DNA of 6,622 bases, taken from positions 1 to 6,622 of the forward strand of contig JBHEMZ010000061.1 in the NCBI GenBank assembly GCA_046262315.1. Reading direction: 5' to 3'. Position 1 is the first letter of the stretch. Each line of letters starts with the position of its first letter. Below are positions 1-5,748 of the stretch, piece by piece. The notes beneath the pieces were generated by a model. That model was not told the origin of the DNA and did no database searches. It worked only from the letters and a program-made list of their open reading frames with translations. Position numbers and translations under genes: made by a program. The stretch comes from JACVRM01 sp046262315 (GTDB lineage Bacteria > Actinomycetota > Thermoleophilia > Gaiellales > Gaiellaceae).

Positions 1-257
1 TCTTCCAACCCTTCTACGACTGGGGCAAAAGCCGCGGCAAACCACTCGCCGTGTTCGAAACGGGCGTGCTCGAAGACACCAAGACCCCCGACCCGCAGCG
101 CAAAGCCCAATGGTTCAAAGACGCCGCCACCACCATCAAAAACTGGCCGCAGATGAAAGCCGTCATCTACTTCAACGCCTGGGGCTGGTACTTCGACTCC
201 TCCAAACCGGCCACCGACGCCTACAAAGCCTGGGGCGCCGACCCCCACTTCAACCCG
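1..257 (+). repeat. Near-identical GH26 cassette, copy 1 (3' part)
   Basis: This stretch aligns without gaps to 3334-3590 with 11 mismatches in 257 positions (my hand count). Identity stops abruptly at 257, after the codons for HFNP; the linkers and Ig domains that follow are clearly diverged. Eight of its nine lysine codons are AAA, while five of six in the rest of this gene are AAG. The 5' end of the repeat lies outside the window. Confidence 0.9.
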
Positions 258-1400
258 CGGACCGCGCCGCCCTCGGACGCGACCAAGCCGATCGTCAACG
301 TGACCGCACCGGCGAACGGCGCCACCGTCTCGGGCATGGTGTCCGCAACCGCGACGGCCACCGACAACGTCGGTGTGGCACAAGTGGAGTTCCTCGTGAA
401 CGGCGTCGTGCGCGCAACGGATGTCGCCGCGCCGTACGACTTCTCCTGGGACACGACCGGCCTCGCTGATGGATCCGCGACGCTGTCGGCGCGGGCGACT
501 GATACCGCCGGCAACGTCGGATCGTCCGCAACGCTGGCCGTCACGGTCGACAATGCAGACAAGACCGCCCCGTCCGTTTCCCTTACCTCGCCCGCAAACG
601 GGGCAACTGTCTCGGGAAGCATCTCGCTGACGGCCGAGGCGCACGACAACGTCGCCGTCTCGAGGATCGACTTCGTCGTCGACGGCGCGATCGTGGCGAG
701 CGACGACGCGGCGCCGTACTCCGTTTCGTGGAGCACCACCGACGTCGCGAACGGCCCGGCGACCCTGACTGCGCGTGCATTCGATGCCGCCGGGAATGTC
801 GGCTCGTCCGCCGCGACGGTGACCGTGGCCAACGGAGACAACACCGCGCCGTCCGCGGTAATTACGTCTCCCACAGCGGGCGCCAGCCTGTCCGGCCTGG
901 TGACTGTTTCGGCGAATGCCGACGACAACGTCGCCGTCGCACACGTCGAGCTCCTCGTCGACGGCGTCGTTCGGGCGAACGACGCGGCCGCCCCGTACAG
1001 CTTCCAGCTTGACACGACGGGCTTGTCGAACGGCTCGCGAACGTTGATCGTGCGCGCGCTCGATGCCGCCGGGAATGCGGGCGCCTCCGACCCCGTGGTC
1101 GTGACGATCGCAAACGGCGACACGATCCGTCCGAGCGTCAAGCTGACGAAGCCGATCGACGGAGCTATCGTGGTCCGCGGCCAGGCGGTTCAACTTGAGG
1201 CCACTGCATCAGATAACGACGCCGTTGCGAGGGTCGAGTTCTGGGTAAACGGCTGGCTCCGATGCAGCATCCAGGTCGCTCCGTACACCTGCACCTGGAT
1301 CGTCCGCAACAAAGTGGGCACGTGGGACACCGTGCGCGCGACCGCCTACGACGCCGCCGGAAACTCGCGGTCGAGCATCGTCCACGTCACGACCAAGTAA
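1..1400 (+). CDS. GH26-like secreted glycoside hydrolase, 3' part, with four C-terminal Ig-like domains
   Basis: The reading frame is open from the left edge (first full codon at 3) to TAA at 1398-1400, so the gene starts outside the window. The GTG at 51 is an internal valine codon, not a start. The first 85 or so codons match the end of a GH26 beta-mannanase-like (beta/alpha)8 domain, with the nucleophile Glu in FETG (Glu codon 57-59) followed by KAVIYFNAWGWYF. The equivalent part of the complete paralogue at 2529 is almost identical. Four Ig-like domains of about 92 residues follow, at roughly 285-557, 561-836, 843-1118 and 1128-1397. Each carries a DN-x-V/A-V core, a VEFxVNG-type strand, an AAPY turn and a closing DxAGN motif. 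No sortase motif or membrane segment follows, so the product is probably released or held non-covalently. The acid/base Glu lies outside the window. GH26 membership is by motif; the substrate is unknown. Confidence 0.9.
   Translation, partial: FQPFYDWGKSRGKPLAVFETGVLEDTKTPDPQRKAQWFKDAATTIKNWPQMKAVIYFNAWGWYFDSSKPATDAYKAWGADPHFNPRTAPPSDATKPIVNVTAPANGATVSGMVSATATATDNVGVAQVEFLVNGVVRATDVAAPYDFSWDTTGLADGSATLSARATDTAGNVGSSATLAVTVDNADKTAPSVSLTSPANGATVSGSISLTAEAHDNVAVSRIDFVVDGAIVASDDAAPYSVSWSTTDVANGPATLTARAFDAAGNVGSSAATVTVANGDNTAPSAVITSPTAGASLSGLVTVSANADDNVAVAHVELLVDGVVRANDAAAPYSFQLDTTGLSNGSRTLIVRALDAAGNAGASDPVVVTIANGDTIRPSVKLTKPIDGAIVVRGQAVQLEATASDNDAVARVEFWVNGWLRCSIQVAPYTCTWIVRNKVGTWDTVRATAYDAAGNSRSSIVHVTTK
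285..1397 (+). repeat. Four tandem Ig-like domains
   Basis: Four units of about 92-94 codons lie head to tail: 285-557, 561-836, 843-1118 and 1128-1397. They share the pattern P-x-V-x-LTSPxxGAxVSG, then DN[VD]xVxxVEFxV[ND]G, APY and A[TFLY]DxAGN. They resemble bacterial Ig-like (Big_9-type) modules, which usually act as spacers or carbohydrate/surface-binding units. The units are diverged in DNA, so this is an old duplication. The last unit differs most: it contains two cysteines (codons near 1263 and 1290) absent from the other three, and lacks the usual DTTGL[AS][DN]G segment. Confidence 0.85.
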
Positions 1401-1411
1401 TCAGTCCTAGC

Positions 1412-1448
1412 CGTGTGGAGGGCCGGGCGGACTTCGGCTCTCCACACG
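1412..1448. terminator. Strong hairpin between convergent genes, probable bidirectional terminator
   Basis: CGTGTGGAG (1412-1420) pairs perfectly with CTCCACACG (1440-1448). The stem continues through a G-T wobble (1421/1439) and GCCG (1422-1425) with CGGC (1435-1438), giving about 14 pairs around a 9-base loop. It lies 12 bases after the stop of the GH26 gene and about 80 bases beyond the stop of the minus-strand sulfotransferase, where a terminator serving both genes would be expected. No T-run follows on either strand. This is common in high-GC actinobacteria, but it leaves the termination mechanism open. Confidence 0.65.
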
Positions 1449-1500
1449 AGCCTCCCCAGTGGGTTCGACCGAACGCATCCGCTCGCCTGCTACGCAGTAG

Positions 1501-1544
1501 TTGGCTGGTTTCGTGCTAGTGCCGTTCCTAGCGTGTCCAGCCGA
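1501..1544 (-). terminator. Two-part hairpin overlapping the 3' end of the sulfotransferase gene
   Basis: GGCTGG (1503-1508) pairs with CCAGCC (1537-1542), flanked by a further T-G and T-A pair. An inner GCTAG (1515-1519) pairs with CTAGC (1528-1532). The stop codon of the sulfotransferase (1528-1530 on the plus strand) lies inside the inner stem. It could be a terminator or 3'-end stabiliser for the sulfotransferase transcript. There is no T-run, so the role is inferred from position only. Confidence 0.35.
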
Positions 1545-2376
1545 AGTCCACACCGAGCAAAAGGCTCAGCCGCGCATTCGGCTCGGCGAAGTAGTCCGCC
1601 AGCCGCCGCCTCGTCGCCTCGTCCATTGGAGGGTAGTCGCGCGGGTTGAACGTCTCGTACTCTCGCCGGGACGCCGGTCGCAACTCGAGGAAGTTGAGGA
1701 CACGCCGAAAGCTCGTCTCGGGATCCGCAAAGAACTCCTCGCTTGACAGCACGAGCATTTGCTCGGCTGGAAAGACCGACTTCCACCCCTCGAGCTGGTC
1801 GGCGTAGAGTCCGCGTGCAAGGTAGGAGTAGTGCCGATGCTTGAAGCTCTCGTGCGTCGGATCCGCAAGAATCCGCTCCGTCTCGAGGCCGAGCCGCTCT
1901 TGTTCGCGCTCGATCGCCTCTTCGAACGTAAGCGGTTCGAATCCCCGTTCAACCTCGTGCCAGTAGTGCGAATAGGCGCGGTGGACGGGGTCGCGGAGCA
2001 GCGCGACGAGCCTGACGCGGGGGACGATCTCCGCGACGCGGCGCGGCACGTGCGGGTGGAAGAGGTAGTACGGGCTCGCCTCCCCCGTGATAACGCGACC
2101 CTCAGCCCGCACGTGGAAGCGGCTAAACAGCCGGAGGGGAAAGTGAGCGCGGTAGACCCGCTCGCCCTCCCCGAAGCCAGTGGAGAAGTAGTGGGCCCCC
2201 TTGCCCAGTAGTGGGGCCCGCACTTGTGGGTGCTCGGCGAGATACTTGTAGAGCGACGTCGTTCCGCCCCGCTGGGTACCGATGATCAGAAAGTCCGGCA
2301 GCATCCGCAGCGACGCGGTAGACCGTCCCCAGACAGCCTGGACTTTGCGCACCTCCCACTTGGCGCGATTGGGCAC
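1528..2376 (-). CDS. PAPS-dependent sulfotransferase, glycosaminoglycan/carbohydrate type
   Basis: The product should transfer sulfate from PAPS to a hydroxyl or amine acceptor. With GTG at 2376 as start it is 282 aa, normal for the family. Residues 27-46 hold PDFLIIG followed by the 5'-phosphosulfate-binding loop GTQRGGTTSLYKYL. Residues 97-107 read TGEASPYYLFH, matching the GE-x-SP-x-Y motif of heparan-sulfate-type enzymes, where the Glu is the catalytic base. LLRDPVHRAYSHY near 127-139 is the 3'-phosphate site, with Arg128 and Ser136. The C-terminus keeps a typical LLGVDFGW ending. The start is uncertain. ATG at 2304 would begin just before PDFLIIG and cut off a basic N-terminus that relatives often have; GTG at 2352 is also possible. 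No start has a convincing ribosome site. The open frame continues to 2790, but that part is Arg/Pro-rich and overlaps the divergent gene. No signal peptide is seen, so it is probably cytosolic. The acceptor is unknown; context suggests a surface polysaccharide or glycolipid. Confidence 0.88.
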   Translation of the reverse strand: MPNRAKWEVRKVQAVWGRSTASLRMLPDFLIIGTQRGGTTSLYKYLAEHPQVRAPLLGKGAHYFSTGFGEGERVYRAHFPLRLFSRFHVRAEGRVITGEASPYYLFHPHVPRRVAEIVPRVRLVALLRDPVHRAYSHYWHEVERGFEPLTFEEAIEREQERLGLETERILADPTHESFKHRHYSYLARGLYADQLEGWKSVFPAEQMLVLSSEEFFADPETSFRRVLNFLELRPASRREYETFNPRDYPPMDEATRRRLADYFAEPNARLSLLLGVDFGWTR

Positions 2377-2528
2377 ATGAGACGCGATCCGGCGGCGAAC
2401 CCTCAACGGCGGTATTCTCGGGCATTCCGAGCACCCAGCACCGGACCGTTCACTCTTTCGGGGGATCCGAGGCCCCCGGCGGCTCGGCGACACTTTCAAG
2501 GAACCTTCCCCTACGCCCCAGGAGAAGA
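2377..2528. promoter_or_regulatory. Divergent intergenic region with two small inverted repeats
   Basis: This region separates the sulfotransferase (minus) from the GH26 gene (plus) and should hold both promoters. I found no convincing -35/-10 pair on either strand; TATTCT at 2413-2418 lacks a matching -35. Two inverted repeats are visible. One is CTCGG-GCATT-CCGAG (2417-2431). The other is CGGGGG (2459-2464) with CCCCCG (2473-2478) around an 8-base loop, in the presumed 5' leader of the GH26 gene. Either could be an operator or leader hairpin. AGGAGA at 2520-2525 is the ribosome site of the GH26 gene. Confidence 0.4.
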
Positions 2529-4262
2529 ATGGCAACGAAGAGATCCCGCGGACGAGGCCGCCCACCTTTGGAGCGCGATCGCGTCGCTCGAGGCGGCCGC
2601 CTGCTGAAGGCGCGCCTGACCGCCGGCATGCTTGCTGTGGCGGCCGCCATGGCGTGCGGCGGAGCGGCAACGACTGTCGATCGCGCCACCGCGGCCACGC
2701 CCACCGCGACTCTCTCGGCGGTGCTGGCGCCGCCGGAGGGTGCGCTGTTCGGGATCTATGGAGGGCCACGGGCGGGCCGCGATCCGTCACAGGAGATGAT
2801 GTATCTCGAGAAGTTGGTCGGCCGACGATTCGATATCGATCGTCAGTTTCACCGCTGGGACAAGCCGTTTCCGACTCTCCACGAGGCGACCGCGATCAAG
2901 CGGGGCAGTATCCCGGCGCTCTCGTGGGCTCCCGTGACGCAAGCCGGCACACGAGTTCGCTGGTCCGATATCGCGAAGGGCACACAGGACGCCTGGATCG
3001 GCGCGCGCGCCGACGCCGTAAAGGTGTTCGGAAAGAAGATTCTGCTCGCCTTCCACGCAGAGCCCGAGGACGACGCGACGTGGGCGGGCACGCCGGCCGA
3101 CTATCGCGCCGCATGGCGGCGCATCGTCTCGATCTTCCGCGAGCGGGGTGCGACCAACGCCGTCTGGACGTGGACCATGATGGCCTATACGTTCCAGGCC
3201 GGCTCCGGGCGCAACCCACTCGACTGGTACCCCGGAGACGACGTCATCGACTGGCTGGCAGCCGACGGCTACAACTGGTACGCCTCCATGCACCAACAAG
3301 GCGGAAACGCCCCCTGGCGCTCCTTCCAGGCCATCTTCCAACCCTTCTACGACTGGGGCAAAAGCCGCGGCAAACCACTCGCCGCCTGGGAAACAGGCGT
3401 GCTCGAAGACACCAAGAGCCCCGACCCGCTGCGCAAAGCCCAATGGTTCAAAGACGCCGCCACCACCATTAAAAACTGGCCGCAGATGAAAGCCGTCATC
3501 TACTTCAACGCCCACGGCTGGTACTTCGACTCCTCCAAACCGGCCACCGACGCCTACAAAGCCTGGGGCGCCGACCCCCACTTCAACCCGCTTACGCGCC
3601 TAGCTGCCGACACCCTCGCGCCAGTCGTGACGCTGACCTCGCCGTCACCGGCTGCAACCGTGAGCGGAACCGTGTCCGTGACGGCGAGCGCGAACGACAA
3701 CGTCGGAGTGACAAAGGTCGAGTTCCTCGTCGAGGGCGTGGTTCGCTCGACAGACTCCGCGGCGCCGTACGCGTTCTCATGGGCGACGATGTCAACACAA
3801 GACGGAAAGGCGCTGCTGCAGGCGCGGGCATACGACGCCGCCGGCAACGCAGCCTCCTCGGCGGTCGTGGCGGTCAACGTGGCCAATGGGGGGGCGAGCG
3901 GCTCCGGGCAACCGGCTGCGCCACCAGCGGGCAAGTCGCCACCGCCGTCTACCAACCCGCAAGTGTCGCCGCGCCCGAAGCCTCAGATCGTGCGGGTGCG
4001 GGTCGCCCGCAGGTCGTTCCGCGTCGTACTCGCAAAGGTCCCGGCCGGCGGTGTTGTCAGGTTGGTCGTGAAGAACGCTTCCGCAAAGGCGGGACGGCTA
4101 TGGCTCGCCGGCGGGCGCCGGACGCTCAAGACGGCCGTCATCCGGCCCCGCAAGACAGTGAGGTACCGCGCGCGCCTCCGAACCGGCACTGTCTACCACC
4201 TTTGGTTCAAAGCCGGCGGGAGCAGCCGGGCGGGCAGCGCGACGCGGTTCCGCGCGCGCTGA
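2529..4262 (+). CDS. Secreted GH26-like glycoside hydrolase with Ig-like domain and cupredoxin-like basic C-terminus
   Basis: This is a complete 577-aa protein. ATG at 2529 follows AGGAGA with about 4 bases of spacing. Residues 1-45 form a long basic N-terminus and a hydrophobic stretch (30-42), a plausible Sec signal. The GH26 domain spans about 70-350, with HRWDKPFPT (108-116), acid/base Glu178 in FHAEPED, GATNAVWTW, YPGDDVIDWLAADGYNW (234-250), nucleophile Glu288 in WETG, and MKAVIYFNAHGWYF (320-333). GH26 enzymes are mostly endo-beta-mannanases, with some lichenase/xylanase activities; the substrate here cannot be told. An Ig-like domain (about 363-452), a Pro/Ser-rich linker (456-486) and a very basic beta-rich domain (487-577) follow. 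The last resembles a blue-copper (cupredoxin) fold without metal ligands. DNA from 3177 to 3590 has codon use unlike both flanks and near-identity to the paralogues. It probably acts outside the cell on an envelope or environmental polysaccharide. Confidence 0.92.
   Translation: MATKRSRGRGRPPLERDRVARGGRLLKARLTAGMLAVAAAMACGGAATTVDRATAATPTATLSAVLAPPEGALFGIYGGPRAGRDPSQEMMYLEKLVGRRFDIDRQFHRWDKPFPTLHEATAIKRGSIPALSWAPVTQAGTRVRWSDIAKGTQDAWIGARADAVKVFGKKILLAFHAEPEDDATWAGTPADYRAAWRRIVSIFRERGATNAVWTWTMMAYTFQAGSGRNPLDWYPGDDVIDWLAADGYNWYASMHQQGGNAPWRSFQAIFQPFYDWGKSRGKPLAAWETGVLEDTKSPDPLRKAQWFKDAATTIKNWPQMKAVIYFNAHGWYFDSSKPATDAYKAWGADPHFNPLTRLAADTLAPVVTLTSPSPAATVSGTVSVTASANDNVGVTKVEFLVEGVVRSTDSAAPYAFSWATMSTQDGKALLQARAYDAAGNAASSAVVAVNVANGGASGSGQPAAPPAGKSPPPSTNPQVSPRPKPQIVRVRVARRSFRVVLAKVPAGGVVRLVVKNASAKAGRLWLAGGRRTLKTAVIRPRKTVRYRARLRTGTVYHLWFKAGGSSRAGSATRFRAR
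3177..3590 (+). repeat. Near-identical GH26 cassette, copy 2 (full extent seen)
   Basis: The segment encodes MMAYTFQAG through ADPHFNP, the second half of the catalytic domain including the nucleophile. Its first 65 bases are identical to 6558-6622, and 3334-3590 matches 1-257 with 11 mismatches. Lysines inside it are AAA 8 times and AAG once. In the same gene upstream they are AAG 9 of 9, and downstream AAG 9 of 10. Glutamine also shifts towards CAA. The 5' boundary is set by where identity with copy 3 becomes continuous; a shorter identical run of 28 bases also occurs slightly upstream, around 3114-3142. Gene conversion or recent recombination among paralogues is the likeliest cause. Confidence 0.85.
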
Positions 4263-4265
4263 CGC

Positions 4266-4295
4266 CGATCAGCTATCGCGCCAGTCGCCTGATCG
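4266..4295 (+). terminator. Hairpin just after the GH26 stop codon
   Basis: CGATCAG (4266-4272) pairs perfectly with CTGATCG (4289-4295), and an inner GCG (4278-4280) pairs with CGC (4286-4288). It starts 4 bases after the stop of the GH26 gene, in the 74-base gap before the phosphotransferase. It lacks a T-run, so it may be an attenuating or mRNA-end hairpin rather than a classical terminator. If it does not terminate, the two genes could be co-transcribed. Confidence 0.35.
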
Positions 4296-4336
4296 ACCGC
4301 TAGGAATCCGTTCGGGAAGCTGTAACGTCGGCCGAG

Positions 4337-5563
4337 GTGGCTGAGCCGCAGGGAACTGACGTGTCGGACGACCTCGGATGGGTGGTCAGGATGCTCGTCC
4401 GGCCTCCCGCCGCAGCAATCCTCTCCCCGCATGCGGGACGCCTCGAGCAGGGTGCCGAGGTGTTCGCAGTCGTGCCGAGCCGAAGGCGTCCGCGCCTCCT
4501 CGTGCCACTTCGCTCACGGAGAGCGGCGGCGCGGACGCTTCGCACCCACGGCTACGGCGCGAGCCGAGCAAGCGTCGCCGCGCGGACGATCCTAGCCGGG
4601 GCGCTCAGAGCCGGGATGGCCCAGCACTTCCTGCGCGACCGCGTCGCGATCTCGCTCGCCGAAGGCGGACAGGACGACGCGCCGAGCCTGATGCTGACGG
4701 AGAAGCTTCGAAGCTTCTTCGCGGGACAAGACGTGGAGACCGCCGTCCGCATCGTGCCTGCCCGCCCGAACGTCAAGCCCTTGATCCAGGTAATGACCAG
4801 CGCGGGGCAGGTGGTCGGCTACGCAAAGGTCGGCTGGAACGACCTGACGCGAGCGCTCGTTCGGAACGAAAGCCACGTGCTTGCGCAGCTGGCCGACCGC
4901 CCGGCGCGCACCTTCGTCGCACCGCAGGTCCTCTACTTCGATCGCTGGGGTGAGCTCGACGTCCTCCTCGTATCGGCAATTCCCGCGCGGCCGCCCCGCG
5001 CGCGGGAGCTTCGCCGTCGCCCACCCGTCTGGGTCATGGACGAAATCGCCGCACGGTTGCCCGCGGAGCAGGCGGCTCTCGGAGAGAGCGCATATTGGCT
5101 ATCACGACAGCGGCGCGTCGCGGCTGCTGGAGACAACCGCCTCGAGGAACTCGCCGAGGCCGTCGAACGCGAGGATGGGCGGACCGTTCTCTCCTTTCGG
5201 CCCTGGCACGGAGACTGGGCTCCACAAAACATCGGCGTCTGCGACGGGACCGTTGCCGTCTGGGACTGGGAGCGGAGCGGCGAACACGTTCCGTATGGAC
5301 TCGACGCGGCGCATTTCGACGTACAACTGGCCCTCAGCGAAGGCAGGCGGGACACTCGAAGCGCCGCCGTTTCGGCTGCCGACGGCGGCGGCCCGATGCT
5401 CGCCGCCCTTCGGCTGTCCGAGCAACGCCGACGCCTACTCGTCCGGCTCGACGTCCTCGAGATGTCGATTCGGTGGCAAGAGGGCCAGCGAGCGGGCGTT
5501 CGCGTCGCCGAGTCGCCGTACCGTCCCGCGCTTGACGCCGTCTTGGGTAACGAACGCCCTTGA
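4337..5563 (+). CDS. APH-like phosphotransferase (kinase fold), polysaccharide-locus type
   Basis: The protein is 408 aa from GTG 4337. It shows an aminoglycoside-phosphotransferase/choline-kinase-type fold. The N-lobe includes RPNVKPLIQV (143-152) and YAKVGWNDLTRALVRNE (162-178), with Lys164 as the likely ATP-binding lysine and Glu178 as its partner. The catalytic loop is HGDWAPQN (291-298), with base Asp293 and metal ligand Asn298. VWDWER (308-313) supplies the DFG-equivalent Asp310. All key residues are present, so an active ATP-dependent kinase is expected. The N-terminal 130 residues are longer than in drug-resistance APH enzymes. This form is one I associate with actinobacterial polysaccharide loci rather than resistance, so the substrate may be a sugar or lipid-linked intermediate; this is inference. 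The start is uncertain: GTG 4337 has no nearby ribosome site, and GTG 4361 has GGGAA five bases upstream (400 aa). No signal peptide is seen, so it is cytosolic. Confidence 0.82.
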   Translation: MAEPQGTDVSDDLGWVVRMLVRPPAAAILSPHAGRLEQGAEVFAVVPSRRRPRLLVPLRSRRAAARTLRTHGYGASRASVAARTILAGALRAGMAQHFLRDRVAISLAEGGQDDAPSLMLTEKLRSFFAGQDVETAVRIVPARPNVKPLIQVMTSAGQVVGYAKVGWNDLTRALVRNESHVLAQLADRPARTFVAPQVLYFDRWGELDVLLVSAIPARPPRARELRRRPPVWVMDEIAARLPAEQAALGESAYWLSRQRRVAAAGDNRLEELAEAVEREDGRTVLSFRPWHGDWAPQNIGVCDGTVAVWDWERSGEHVPYGLDAAHFDVQLALSEGRRDTRSAAVSAADGGGPMLAALRLSEQRRRLLVRLDVLEMSIRWQEGQRAGVRVAESPYRPALDAVLGNERP

Positions 5564-5579
5564 GCTGAGCAAGCCGGCC

Positions 5580-5639
5580 GCCGGTCGCAGAGCAAGGCGG
5601 GCGGCGGGGTGGCCACGGACACCTGCGCCAACGACCGGC
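5580..5639 (+). terminator. Possible long-loop hairpin after the phosphotransferase gene
   Basis: GCCGGTCG (5580-5587) and CGACCGGC (5632-5639) are perfect inverted repeats 44 bases apart. The loop contains a smaller GGTG/CACC stem (5608-5611, 5620-5623). It begins 17 bases after the phosphotransferase stop. The long loop and missing T-run make terminator function doubtful, and chance is possible in GC-rich DNA. Confidence 0.25.
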
Positions 5640-5658
5640 ACCGCTGTTCGAGTCTCGG

Positions 5659-5688
5659 TTGTGAAAACCCCTTGGAGTGGTGTATAGT
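5659..5688 (+). promoter_or_regulatory. Candidate sigma70-like promoter
   Basis: TTGTGA (5659-5664) is spaced 18 bases from TATAGT (5683-5688), which matches TATAAT at 5 of 6 positions. It would start transcription near 5695 and give a leader of about 275 bases before the GH26 start at 5970. This is the best-formed -35/-10 pair I found in the window. Confidence 0.4.
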
Positions 5689-5748
5689 CGCGCGGCACAC
5701 CGCGACCGCGTCAACGTCGGTTGCGTTGAGGGAGGGAGAGCAAGAAGA

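Larger units (their letters stand above)
5564..5748. other. Intergenic stretch before the third GH26 leader
   Basis: This part of the 400-bp gap between the phosphotransferase and the third GH26 gene holds the long-loop inverted repeat (5580-5639) and the promoter candidate (5659-5688). I see no gene, tRNA or mobile-element end in it. The rest of the gap, 5749-5969, is covered by the doubtful ORF and the AT-rich block. Confidence 0.6.

Noticed and set aside
51..53. GTG that could start the first GH26 gene
   Set aside because: The frame is open upstream to the window edge and the upstream codons encode the same conserved GH26 residues as the complete paralogue, so this is an internal valine.
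221..1141. Long minus-strand open frame over the Ig-like domains
   Set aside because: It is antisense to clear Ig-like repeats, and its repetitive composition is simply the reverse of those repeats; high-GC codon bias creates such frames.
1934..1944. GGTTCGAATCC, like a tRNA T-arm
   Set aside because: The flanking bases do not form a T-stem and no cloverleaf surrounds it. It encodes part of RGFEP in the sulfotransferase.
2413..2418. TATTCT as a -10 box for the 2529 gene
   Set aside because: It has only four matches and no -35-like hexamer at 16-18 bases upstream.
2646..2660. AMAC as a lipoprotein lipobox in the 2529 gene
   Set aside because: It lacks the usual Leu at -3 and has Met at -2, so a normal Sec signal is more likely. 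A lipoprotein cannot be fully excluded.
2377..2790. Sulfotransferase frame extending 138 codons upstream of GTG 2376
   Set aside because: The extension is Arg/Pro-rich, has no family match and overlaps the ribosome site and signal peptide of the divergent GH26 gene. It is an open shadow frame.
2787..3581. Long minus-strand open frame over the GH26 domain
   Set aside because: It is antisense to an unmistakable GH26 domain, with Gly/Val-rich low-information protein and no recognisable domain.
5646..5655. GTTCGAGTCT, like a tRNA T-loop or tRNA remnant
   Set aside because: The stem on either side does not pair and no acceptor or anticodon arm is visible upstream.
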